In this document: one piece after another, positions 41,901 to 51,155 of the stretch | Position numbering within the stretch: the stretch's first letter is position 1 | How the letters are laid out: each line of letters starts with the position of its first letter | DNA from: Haliclona indistincta | Taxonomy: Eukaryota > Porifera > Demospongiae > Haplosclerida > Chalinidae | Length of the DNA: 64,000 bases | NCBI GenBank assembly: GCA_964017065.1 | Contig: OZ024785.1 | Coordinates: 682,001-746,000, forward strand | Direction: 5' to 3' | The notes under the pieces: model-generated | The model's input: only the letters and a program-made list of their open reading frames with translations | What the model was told of the DNA's origin: nothing | Databases searched by the model: none | Made by a program: the position numbers and the translations under genes

Positions 41901-44900
41901 AAGGCACTTGATAAACCATTTCCAATCGATCACAGTATAGTGCTTGTTGAGGTTCTTGAACGGTCTAACCAACTGCTGGTTGCTGGTGTTCCTAGTGGTC
42001 TACAAAATGTAGAAAAAGTGATTAATGCGTATTTTGAACGTTTTGGATTACCTGTTGTGAATCAAGAAAGAAGATCAGAGGGAACTTATGTAGTCACATT
42101 CAAAGATTACACAGGCAAGTTTATACCAGTATGACAATACAAATGTAACATTATTCGAGGAGCGTTGCGTTGCCAAACTGATTATATCATGAACAAGCAA
42201 CAAGACTGCTACAAACTTCAACTCAATCCGATTAAATAAAACAAGAAATTAAAAAGATTTCTATCGAAATCAAAAGGATGTAGGGTTGTGAAATCTACCA
42301 CTGGTACGCAATGTAAACTAACAAGGAAAAGCATGGAATGGTCACACAATTGACTTGCTAACAGACCATAGATCCCTCATCAGTGGCTGCTGTGGTTGGC
42401 TATAGATAGTTCAGCTAGTTGCTATTGACTGAGACCTGACGTGCATTCAGCTTGTGACATCTTATGTACAGCCACTGATGTAGGGATCTAGGGTCTGTTA
42501 GCAATTCAATCGTGTTAGTGTTACCATTCCATGCTTGTTCCTTGTTAGTTTACATTGCGTACCAGTGGTAGATTTCACAACCCTACATCCTTTTTATTTC
42601 GATAGAAATCTTTTTAATTTCTTGTTTGAGTCCTTTTTCTTTTTCAGTAGAGTGCAGTTCAAAATCATCATGTGCACGTACTTGAGCCGTCTTTGTTTCC
42701 ACTATTGGTTTAGTTCCCTTGTTGATGGCTTTTTTATTATTAATAATTTAAAACTAGTAGCTAAAAATAATTGTTATACTGTACATATCAGCTCACCTAC
42801 GCATGCTTACATGCAGTGCATATGAGCCCCGCCCACACTTGTTTGTAGACCTGTACGGCGGTTATAATTATCTGGCAAGCGCAGAATGGTGATCCTATAT
42901 TAGCTTACCGTTCTTCGAAGACTCCAGACAAATATGTATTCTCCGTGATCCATACGGCGCGGCAAATTCGGCAATGCTTGGTCGACCGGTCACGTGCGCT
43001 AGCCACTGCTTGGTCACGTGCGTATTGCGCAATCACACTAATGGCTTCTAACACTTAGTTGACAATGGATCACGATTGAGAAATCGCGGAATTTATATCG
43101 CTGTTTCGCTAAAAACAAAGTTCAAAAGGCACCTGCCAGGAGAATTTCACAACTGTTCGTGGGTGTTTTGGTCTCAGCACTGCTCGCGTAAAGGCGCTAG
43201 GCGCGCTGAAGAAAGAAGAAAACGAAGATGACGAAACTCGATTTCACCGTTTCCAGGTTCGTCACTTTAGTAACAATTTCGAGCAATCTCCTAGCTCCTG
43301 TAAGATGGGGCAACGCCAGAGAGCAGATCTAAGTGTCTTTGGACATATAAAATTCATCACCAGGCGAAATATCAGCGTTTGAATGCTAATACATTGTATG
43401 TAGCCGCCATCTTGTTTTTCCGTTCAACCCTACATAGGGAGGCACTACCGTGCCTCCCTAATACAGGATTAAAATTAATAATGAGTAATGTTAGTGGTTT
43501 ATAATCCATGAATAAATTATCAGTCAAAGCGTTACAAAAAATTAATATTGCAAATTTAGCTCTTTAAAATTTGTTGTGGGCGCCTTCAAAGCATTTTTGA
43601 GTAATTCTCGTGCTGAATCACAAAATTTTAAACATTATATTTGAGCCACTATGGGCGGTGCATTTCGCAATTAAAGCATGAGGGCATGGCCAATAACGAT
43701 CAAGGCGTTATTGGCACACCTGAGTGCTTTGAATTGCATAATATTAGGGAGGCACGGTAGTGCCTCCCTATGTAGGGTTGAACGAAAAAACAAAATGGCG
43801 GCTACATACGATGTATTAGCATTCAAACGCTGATATTTCACCTGGTGATGAATTTTATACGTCCAAAGACACTTAGATCTGCTCTCTGGCGTTGCCCCAT
43901 CTTACAATAGCAAGGAGATTGCTCGAAATTGTTACTAAAGTGACGAACCTGGAAACGGTGAAAATCGAGTTTCGTCATCTTCGTTTTCTTCTTTCTTCTT
44001 CTTCTTTCTTCAACTCGCCTAGCGCCTTTACGCGAGCAGTGCCGAGATCAAAACACCCACGAACAGTCGTGAAATTCTCCTGGAATGTGCCTTTTGAACA
44101 TTGTTTTTAGCAGAACGGCGATCTAAATTCAGCGAGTTCTCGATCGTGATCCATTGTCAGCTAAGTGTTAGACGCCATTATTGTGATTGTGCAATACGCA
44201 CGTGACCAAGCAGTGGTTAGCGCACGTGACCAAGCACTAGCTTGAGTATCGCCACGCCGTATGGATCACGGAGAACACATATTAATTTTGTCTGGAGTCT
44301 TCGAAGAACGGTAAGCTCGTATAGGATCACCATTCTGCGCTTGCCAGATAATTATAACCGCCGTACAGGTCCACAAACAAGTGTGGGCGGGGCTCGTATG
44401 TACTGCATGCATGCATGCATGCGTAGACGAGCTGATATGTACAGCATAACAATTATTTTTAGCTACAAGTTTAAAATTGTTAATAATAAAGAAAAGCCAT
44501 CAACAACAGGAAAACTAAACCTATGGTGGATACAAAGACGGCTCAGTACGTGCATGATATTGAACTGCACTTCACTGAAAAAGAGAAAAGGACACAAACA
44601 AGAAAATTAAAAAGATATCTATCGAAATCAAAAGGATGTAGGGTTGTGAAATTTACCACTGGTCCACAATGTAAACTGACAAGGAACAAGCATGGAATGG
44701 TAACACGATTGACTTGCTAACAGACCATAGATCCCTACATCAGTGGCTGTACATAAGATGTCACAAGCTGAATGCACGTCAGGGTGTCAGTCAACAGCAA
44801 CTAGCTGAACTAGCTACGGCCAACCACAGCAGCCACTGATATAGAGATCTATGGTCTGTTAGCAAGTCAATCGTGTTACCATTCCATGCTTGTTCCTTGT

Positions 44901-47900
44901 TAGTTTACATTGTGGACCAGTGGTAAATTTCACAACCCTACATCCTTTTGATTTCGATAGAAATCTTTTTAATTTTCTTGCACTGTGCCACGAGTGGTTT
45001 AAATGTTTCAATGCTCTCCGTGTTGCCTCTACGTTTTTGTGCTATAGACTGGCCCACCGACAAGTGTGCGTTATCTACTTAATGCCATGGCAGGTGACAC
45101 GTTCTGGACGTTCTGATTGGCTGGAGGTCACATGGTTAGCTTTGTCATTTAGACAAATTGCGAAGATTTAAACTTTTGTAAATGCAGTGAATGACGAAAC
45201 AAAATTACTGGTATTCTAAAACCTTACTCTGTAGGTTTAGATTCTGTGTTGGAAAAAGGAGAACATAAGCTTGGCAACCACGTTCTGTCTGTTTCAACAT
45301 ATCACTCAGTATTGGATGAACTAGACCAGTATAATGAACCACCTACTGCTTCTAAACTATTGTATGAATGGGCTCCCATAGAAAAAGTGCTAAACAGCAG
45401 CCAAACATCCTTTTTTCAACATTGTCTTCCTGCTTTTAATCAGCAACTTCAAGATTTTCATGCCGAAGCAAGTATTCGTAGTCAAAACTTGATTATCGAA
45501 CCACTCGAAAAAGCCTATGAACTTAAAAATTGGGAAGATGAAGTTAAGAGACTCTTAGAAAAATGCCAGTCTGATTTTAGTACCGCAGAGAAGGAACTTG
45601 ATAAGGATGCTGTAATGAAAGTATGGCAGAAAATTAAAACATTTAAGGAAGACCATACTGATCTTCACTATGACCTGTGTGATAGCTCTATGAAGGTATC
45701 TGGCAAAGAGTCAACAGTTAATGCAGTTATTCAGTTGATAAGTGATGTTACAGAGATGGAAATCGAAATGACTAAGACACTGAAGCTTCCAACAAAGCAT
45801 GTGAAGTATCTTATGAAGTTTCATAGGACCGATATGGCTGCAATTAGGCCTACAATACAGATTGCAGAAGAGCCCATGAAGCTTGTTGTTACTGGAGTGA
45901 AAAAGTCACTTGAATGCCTTGACACACTTGTTCAAGAGAAATTGCAGCTAGCCCAAGAGGAGGTATTGCCACTATCTGCTACTACTTACAAACTGCTTAC
46001 CAGCAGAAGGGGTATAGTAAAACTTGAGGAAATAATGAAACAATTTAGTTCTGCTATTGTCTACACTGTTGAAAGGGCCAATGGAGATGGTCAATTGCTT
46101 GTTGTTAGTGACCAAAAGGTATTCACCACATTAGCCACTGATGCTGTACGTAAAATAATCATCGAAGAAAAAGTTTTTCTAACTCCTGAAAAACAACGGA
46201 TCTGTACAGGAGACAATCATGAGTGGCGTAGCTTTATCAAAAAGCATTCAAAGGAATATTTTCTTGCTATTAAAGTTGTTGGAGAAGAAGTAGTAGTTGT
46301 TGGAGAGGCTATCATTGTCACTAGTATTGTGAAGAAGGTAGAAGAGCTGTTGTCTGAACAAAAAGCTGTCACAGTTGCTTTTGAACTTCCACTAGCCAAA
46401 TGGCAAGCTATGAGACAATTTCGTCAGGAGAAAATCAATGCTATTCAAATGGATCGATCTAATGTACTGATGTCCTTCCCAAAGTCTGATACAGAAGAAG
46501 CTAAAACAGTGAGCATCAGCCTTCGAGGTGAGAGAACAGCAGTCGAGCATACGAAAGGGATGTTGAAGACACTTTCAAATGAAATTCTGTTCAAGACTAT
46601 AAAGCTATCTCCAAAACCAGGTCTCAAGAAAGTCATGGATACTGTAGCAACAATGCGTTACGAAATTCAGCAGAAACATCATGCCATTATAGAGGTTGAG
46701 CTCACTGAATTAACTCAACACAAAGCTCATGGTCAACAAGCACGTTTGAGATCAAACAGTATCATAAGAGCATGTACTTCAGGAGGTGTTAGAGTCAAGG
46801 TAGTCACTGGTGAGTTTGCAAGAGAACAGACAGATGTTATAGTAAGCTTTGTGACTGAGATACCGGATTTCAACTCTCCAGGATTATCCGCTCTCGTTAA
46901 GGCAGGTGGAGATGAGGTGCGTCGCAGCTTACAGCAACTATCTCAAGGGAAGCTACTGAATGGTACTGTACATACTTGCTCACATGGCACTCTTCCCTGC
47001 TCCTTGCTAGTACATGTAGTTGTTCCAACTTATTCAGCAAATTCCAGGACTTTTGAGAATGTTATTTCTAAAGCATTGCCCCAAGTCGTACAGTTCGTGT
47101 CTAGATATCGAAGAATCAGTATTACTCCTCTCACAGCATTCCCGTTTAAATGCCCAATAAATCTATATGCAGAGAAAGTTCTGGAAGCATTAGACAATAT
47201 GACTGTTGATGCTGCTGATGTATCGGTCTTTGTTGAGAATGCGTCTTGCAAGCAAGCATTTGAAGAGAGAATGAAGACAAAAAAGTATTACATATTTCCA
47301 CCAATGCCAATTGATCATAAAGCAAGTGACACTCCAGTTTCAAATGATGACCTAAACCGCTCACTTCAGAAGGCGGTGAAAATCGTTAAAGGAAGCATTT
47401 TGGAAGTTGATGTAAGCAATTTTTCTATTAAATTTAGTTTGATACAGTTTAAATTCCCATAGGCTGATGTGTATGTCAATTCTACCAATCCTGAGTTAGA
47501 CATGAGTAAAGGTGAACTATCACAGGCATTCTTGAGAGCTTGCGGAGACAAGCTTCAGGAAGAAGCTAAACGCTATCGCCCTCTTGAACATCATCAAGTA
47601 GCTGTTACCTCTGCTAAGAATCTTAAAGCCAAATCACTTTATCATGTCTGTTTGCCTGATTATCGATTACCAGGCTCAGAAAGGGTAAGATTAGCTACTG
47701 AGTAGGATTAGAAGCAATGAGAAGGGCTCTCATTATGGGTTCCTGCTAGTATTGTTGCTTAATTTTTATGTATTTTTCTCAGGTTTATCGAGATACAATC
47801 AAGACTATTCTTCGTACAGCAAAGAATGAAGGAGCTTCATCTATTGCCATACCTTCTCTTGGGGTCGCAAATCTTGCCTACCCATGTAGTGTGTCTGCAA

Positions 47901-50043
47901 AGATTCTCTTTGATGAAGTAGTTTCGTTCCATGCACAGAATCGTACAGCAATTCAATCTTTTACATTTGTTATCTTTCGTGATGGAGATCACAAAGTTTT
48001 CAAGCAAGAGTATGAGGCTAGAGTTGCTAAAGCAGCTAATTTAGCCCAATCTCTATCGGTTAAAGAGGCATTACAAGTCTTCGTTATTAAAGGAGACATC
48101 TCCAATGAGCAATCAGACGTGATAGTGAATAGCACATCTGTGGATATGACACTATCAGCTAATTGCATATCACAAGCTATCAGTCAGAAAGCTGGTCCTA
48201 TGATGCAGACATTATGCTCGTCACTTGTTAAAGGAGGCGCTACTCTTAAAGATGCTAGGATCATTCCACTTGTAGCAAGTGGTAGGCTAAAGTGCCATAG
48301 AGTATATCATGCGTATGTTGAGAAGAAGAAATCAGGCACACCGCCAACTACAAGCCAAACCCAACTGGTCAAGTCAGTTGTACAAAACTGTCTTACTCAA
48401 GCAGAAACAGATAAAGTAGCTTCTATTTCTCTTCCTGTTTTCTGTCTTGGAGAAGGTGGATATAGCGTGGCAGAGTCAGGCCAACCAATGGTTGAAGCCA
48501 TTAGGGAATTTGCACAAAGTAGTCCCAAGTTTCTTAATGAGATTCATATCGTTATTCTTGATGACAAAATGTTTAATAGTTTTAAGGATGTTTTCTTCAA
48601 GTTCTTTTCATCTGATGTATCTTCTTCATCTCTTCGAGGACGTGGCTGGTCTCTAAAGCAACTTTTTGCTCGTATGCCTAAGAAGGAGGGTGTCAGTATT
48701 GCAATAACTCCGCAAAAGCCTTCAGCTCGGCATACTCAGCAGTATCAACCCAAAGTTCAGGTCGAAGAATGTGGTGCTACAATCGAGATATACTGCACAG
48801 AATCTAGTGCCATCGACCGAATTGAGCAAAGATTGAGAGAAATTGTTGCTGATAACATTACAACTAACACAGTTGAATTAAAAAATCTGGCATCACTTCT
48901 TGGTCGAGATGACCTAGATGAGATATTTGACATAGGCCAACAGAGGTGTGTAGCCGTTAGTTTTCAGAAAAAGTTAGGTCGGTTACTAGTCGAGGGTGAA
49001 TCAAATTCAGTAGGTAAAGCTATCAATGAAATTGAACGAAAGTTGCTGAATCTTCGTACAATAACTACAGAACTTCTAATATATGAATGGATTTACATTG
49101 AAGGTGATGGTACTCGTTCTCCATACTCACCAGAAGTCTGCTTTCAACTAGAAAAGGCATATCAGAAGAAACTGTCGTTTATAGAGACAGTTATTGATGA
49201 TTTACCAGTTTTCATTAGTGTCCAGGGCAGCAATATGATTGAGACTGACAATGAAGGCATTACACGAGTTGTAAAGCGAGAGAAGAGGGCTACTCCAAGT
49301 GAGTTTAGTGCGACAGTGCATGAAGTGCAACAGTGCGACAGTGCATCATCATTTCTACCGCTTCCATCTACTTGGACTGCTCAACCAACAGATGACAAAG
49401 GGAATCCCAAAGTATGTGCTTATATCGAAGTGAAAGAAGGAACAGCTGAGTACAATGATGCTACACAACATTTTAAGCAGACACTTGGAAAGAATAAAGA
49501 CAAGGTTACCATCTCTAGGGTTCAACGAATTCAAAATCCAAGTGAATATATGCAGTACGAGGCTCTCAAGACAATATGGCGTCAAACCACTGGAGCAGAT
49601 GTGAAGGAAGAAATGCTATTTCACGGCACTAAGAAGGATAGCCTAGATCTAATCTGTCAAACAGGATTTAACAGGATCTTTGCTTCTGAGGCAAATGGTA
49701 AGAATTAACTGTTGTTAATAATTGTTGAGCTATATATTCATGTCTCTATGCAGCTGCTTACTTAGGTAAAGGTGTTTATTTCGCTCGCAACAGTGATTAC
49801 TCCGCACAGAACAAATACTCTGCTCCTGACTCCAATGGTGAAAAGTATATACTGGTGTGCTCACTGCTAGTATCCCAGTACACTAAAGGAGCTTCATCTA
49901 TGAAAGTAGCACCTAAGATACCAGGCAAAGACATTGCATATGACACACTCGTGGACAATACCAGTAGCCCTACCATATTTGTGGCTATGAGAGACTCTCA
50001 GGCCTACCCAAAATACCTGATACAATTCAAGATAGCTAAGTAG
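29965..50043 (+). CDS. PARP14-like mono-ADP-ribosyltransferase (5' end not found)
   Basis: Exons are 29965-30027, 30230-30493, 30545-30781, 30853-31110, 31166-31417, 41086-41340, 41389-41526, 41549 (or 41558)-41773, 41881-42114, 45235-47411, 47463-47684, 47783-49697 and 49754-50043 (stop TAG). Phases agree throughout. The N-terminal exons are RRM-like units, mostly phase 1 to phase 1, each with a (V/I)xGxP core (VIKGLPAYL, LVKGLPSGF, VVKGLPNK, VEGLPDN, VRGLPCD, VAGVPSG, KVSGFPK). The large exon has KH-like repeats, then macro 1 (about 46780-47270; key Asn lost, DVIVSF). Macro 2 (47375-48020) has YVNSTNPELD and macro 3 (48070-48600) has VIVNSTS. WWE is at about 49060-49290. The PARP fold has LFHGTKKD, GKGVYFARNSDYS and, as third residue, Ile in TIFVAMRDSQAYP: an H-Y-I triad, the mono-ADP-ribosylating class. 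The order matches vertebrate PARP14. It is presumably cytosolic or nuclear and acts in stress or antiviral signalling (family knowledge). The first 63-bp exon is only the C-terminal half of an RRM-like unit, so upstream exons are missing. Confidence 0.9.
32021..32671. mobile_element. 651-bp MITE with CCGCRTTTACACTG termini, TA flanks
   Basis: Left ccgcatttacactgccgtgcc, inverted at the right as ggcagtgtaaacgcgg, each flanked by TA (32019-32020, 32672-32673). A 227-residue ORF spanning it has no recognisable domain and low-complexity SSFKSSLTG repeats. I do not call it a gene. Confidence 0.75.
32734..32948 (-). repeat. Gypsy 3' LTR
   Basis: Plus-strand ends are TGTAAACTAG and CTGTTACA. It is preceded in element orientation by the polypurine tract at about 32949-32962 (aaaggagggagta). 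Confidence 0.93.
32988..38603 (-). CDS. Gypsy Gag-Pol polyprotein, single open frame (1871 aa)
   Basis: Domains in order: N-terminal region with a coiled coil near residues 130-210, retrotransposon gag near 320-430, zinc knuckle CYNCGDPGHLAKNC near 517, aspartic protease with LVDTGADITIIG near 620, RT with YVDDVLVF near 1070, RNase H with ILETDASARGLGAV near 1218, and integrase. The integrase has a zinc-binding HHCQNCPQC near 1497 and D,D,E at VDIMDL, LSDRGTN and VERFNRTLK (about 1529, 1589, 1624). Integrase after RNase H is the gypsy order. Gag and Pol share one frame, so no frameshift signal is needed. No chromodomain is recognised at the C-terminus, which ends YDLRPRK. No stop or frameshift is visible, so it may be active. 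Confidence 0.95.
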   Translation of the reverse strand: MAEGSESSGHCGAHGAIHRSELLTPWRAERSAKTELPEGQLYSLNSARLKRQHLKLTAEALGLPVGAGAEETRQLVEGHLISIGKEPGLVQVLVQESRRVTQNRRLYLVDQAGVFAEAGSAEECPRESGAISSELEEMRSQLTNTRAQLDELQRQLHTIVDSHQAELQMERDRVKQLWKQMCDRVQKLDSALAEKDEIIEELNQQLAGATRDPSQERVRVRDAEEHAASRNLQLPREDPQDSVYPPPSEYSLSPSCSLLSIPNALDAQLHTSHFAGRRQRERQTSDRIGGQQREQQTTSTHRRRGKAPPVEQFTGENPEELLDDWLPTLERAGEWNGWSRDELLMQMAGHLRSRALQEWNLLSREEKSDWDTAVVSLKSRLEPRDRALAAQDFRHATQKKSESVADYIRRIERAFQLAYGRDAMSRETRAMILFTQLQEGLLYRLLESPAVSGAKSYTELNLAAKNEEKRQIELEKRREYSRGFRPMDTNGYKFKTPTKTPTLPQPSAPNPGKPTPGPRRCYNCGDPGHLAKNCLKPPTESKGSHQKPRNRGVHSRQENTAPPTSDSAHSDPPSSSTHTDPLSFLFSDESDPERCCQVDVKDQGSHTVCVPLQVEGVPAYGLVDTGADITIIGPRLFKKVAAVSRLKKKNFKPADKTPHGYDGRPFELHGRMQLTLSFDGQEMKTMVYIKMDVEDQLLLSEGVCRQLGIVKYHPNVEVWRGCKKRKKPKKLKEPKVPRVSCTVKLVKTVHLAPHSSSVVTIQSQLPSTCILLEPLSSSQSDSQLLSLLESPALVKTDSQGVAHVVLSNLRKTPQKCQQGDELAIAVSAEVIEPAADHAVPLPRSPAVREISISDRMTELFSLLPKEEISLSTSEHKQLHQCLEEHHSVFAVEENERGHTDLVEMEIFTGDAPPSKQHLRRVPFGVRKEVARQLQKMQEMDVIQPSNSPWSSPIVLVRKKDGTLRFCIDYRHLNSITKTDTYPLPRVDDIIDQLGPTTKYFSTLDLASGYWQIPMDPSSQEKTAFITIGGLYEFKVMPFGLKNAPAVFQRLMEKILQQLNPVDGRKFVSVYVDDVLVFSSSFQEHVEHVTQVFKALQKAGLKLKPSKCRLFRKEVEYLGYLLTPDGLLPNQSQTEAVVNFPVPTSLHELRQFVGLASYYRRFIKGFATIAQPLHCLTRKGAKFVWDTACQDAFQSLKDKLVSHPVLSYPNFDKDFILETDASARGLGAVLNQEQSDGTLHPVAYASRAVSQSEANYAVTDLETLAVVWAFTHFRAYLYGHHVTVYTDHAAVKATLGAPHLNGKHARWWTKIYGSGIRSVEIRHRSGKQNTNADALSRNPYLPPPVKEIDTETQVATVTSQQDGSQELADIMVDELLQLPPTEPQLPDNLRNEQMKEPKLSSLFNYLEDDRVPSDSRDAQRVVAEAQMFAVMDGVLYYVDPKRRNRKRAVVPPQLRESIIREYHSGPMAGHFSTQRLYSTMARSWWWKGMYTDVHHHCQNCPQCAFVSNPRHSKHPFLHPIPVGRPFQIVGVDIMDLPKTKRGNQHVVVFQDFLTKWPLVFPVPDQKSLRIVKLLVEELVPLFGVPEALLSDRGTNLLSHLMMDVCQMLGTKKLNTTSYHPQCDGMVERFNRTLKSMLRKHAATYGNQWDQYLSGVLWAYRNTPHEATREKPSFLLFGVDCRSPTEAAYLPTTVSPAVPVCDYREELIRSLSSAREIACQSIREAQQRYKSQYDEHSQPVSYKLGDWVLVRFPQDESGRLRKLSRPWHGPYRVISIDDPDIILSKIYYPQHDPIKVHQSRVKHCPPDLSAGSFWYGSKRSGPGRPPKWTEKLVRPDTDAEELEVQPNTASDSSDANTSSRHQTTHHYDLRPRK
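38663..38680 (-). promoter_or_regulatory. Gypsy primer-binding site
   Basis: In element orientation TGGAGGTTCAACCGAGAC lies one or two bases after the 5' LTR. The TGG start matches the CCA end of a tRNA. I did not assign the tRNA. Confidence 0.65.
38682..38896 (-). repeat. Gypsy 5' LTR
   Basis: 215 bp, identical by eye to 32734-32948. The atac duplication follows at 38897-38900. Confidence 0.93.
38990..40560 (+). mobile_element. tRNA-derived SINE interrupted by a long foldback
   Basis: The head at about 38993-39060 has tggcgcagtgg (A box) and ggttcgattcc (B box), followed by a T-rich linker to 39087. After the insertion the body continues at 40293 with four units of about 52 bp containing gggccgaaggccc, and ends near 40555. 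It is the same family as 27715-28030. The head does not give a stable acceptor stem, so it is not called a tRNA gene. Confidence 0.65.
39088..40292. mobile_element. 1205-bp giant foldback element, TA target
   Basis: Two arms of about 580-600 bp are nearly perfect inverted copies. The ends are CGGTGTTCCACACG and CGTGTGGAACACCG, flanked by TA (39086-39087, 40293-40294). The empty site is aacttaagttttt in the SINE copy at 27900. Mirror-image ORFs (39363-39560 and 39820-40017) are the same sequence read from each arm and have no known domain. Confidence 0.88.
40708..41030. repeat. Repeat shared with 27500-27712
   Basis: GC-rich ends (gcataggcaggggg and tacgcccctg) flank sequence matching 27500-27712. 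It lies in the native remainder of the PARP intron. Confidence 0.5.
42242..43461 (+). mobile_element. R1 element, full copy C (1220 bp)
   Basis: CAAGAAATTAAAAAG start after an A, foldback to about 42624, R1 tail, then terminal hairpin agggaggcac-tacc-gtgcctccct and CTAA at 43458-43461, with T in the flank. It lies in the GC-AG intron of the PARP14-like gene, facing copy D. Confidence 0.88.
43744..44980 (-). mobile_element. R1 element, full copy D (1237 bp, inverted)
   Basis: The reverse complement of copy C, with the same terminal hairpin at its left and the foldback at 44597-44980. In its own orientation it ends CTAA followed by T. The base 5' of CAAG is G here, the only exception to A among six copies. 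Copies C and D are tail-to-tail with a 282-bp spacer. Confidence 0.88.
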
Positions 50044-50627
50044 ACCAGTTAGCAAGTGACAGCATAGCTGTAGTGTGTGTGAGTAGTTTATACATAATTA
50101 TGTATGTAACATAAATTATATGCAGAACTATGTTTTTCTGGTCATTTTGCACTGTTCTCTAAAGCCTCTAATACATTTTGTATTCTATGTCAAAGCTATG
50201 TACATTATGTTGTATATGTAACATAATTATGTTGCATATACGATTTATATGTTTATTCTGGTCATTTTGCACTCCATATAATATATATATATATGTTCCG
50301 CGCATTCTATGAATTTGCGCATTCAATAGAATGCATTGCGCTTTCTAGGAATTCCTAGAATGCGTGCCATTCTATAGAATGGCGGGCATTCTATAGAAAG
50401 CGCAACGCATTCTAGAGTGCGCAGTCTACAGAAAGCGCAAGCGACTTGCTCATTCTGTAGTAACTTACTCCAAAGTGCAGCGCTGACGCTGCTGAGCGTT
50501 TAGTAAATTCAGTAAGCGAGAGTAAGTGAGATCTTTAGTGCAAAATAAGTGACCTTGCAAATGCAATTCAGTGTCACCACCAAAACTTGTGACTTTAAGT
50601 AACAAATAAATGTAGCAATAGCTTTAA
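50044..50627. other. Gene-free stretch with a cluster of small palindromes
   Basis: After the PARP stop there is a gtaacataaattatatgc-type duplication near 50100-50270 and a TA run at 50279-50294. A cluster of self-complementary ccattctatagaatgg / gcattctagaatgc motifs spans about 50298-50440. I see no exon. Confidence 0.55.
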
Positions 50628-51151
50628 CCCTTTAGTTGCTAGGTTATTTTGACGAAAGTTCGACTTGCTCTAAACTGACAGTTTGTCTAGCAATTTTCTA
50701 CAACATGCAGTATGCTAGCTGTTCCAAACTAGCACTGTTTTTACCTGGCATGTCAAAGTTTACGACCATGTACTAAACTCTGAGTTGGCCACTCCCACTT
50801 CGGAACTGAAGCCACTTAAGTGCTGCGGCCTCGCCATTTTCCAGCTAATTTGGTCTTCATTTAGCCCTGGTGACTGATACAAAAACGTGGTGGTGTCCAG
50901 GTGAGCAAACAGCACCGTTTAGACCATATTCTATGCCAAAGTATGCATTTCCGGGCATCCTGAAGCCCTAAAAATGCCAAAAGCGGCGAGGGGCTCCGCC
51001 CCTTCAAACCCCGGGTTAAAGGGGGGTTTTTTCAGGTAATTTGCAATTAAACTTGATTTGACCTTCATAGAGCACTTTTCACACTATTTATGACATCTAG
51101 AGTAGGTGGAGTCAATTATGACGCCTTAAGGCGTCAATAGCCTATAAAGGG
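50628..51151. mobile_element. piggyBac-like MITE (524 bp)
   Basis: CCCTTTAGTTGC at the left and TATAAAGGG at the right, between TTAA at 50624-50627 and 51152-51155. It is related in reverse to 10305-10849. Confidence 0.8.
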
Positions 51152-51155
51152 TTAA

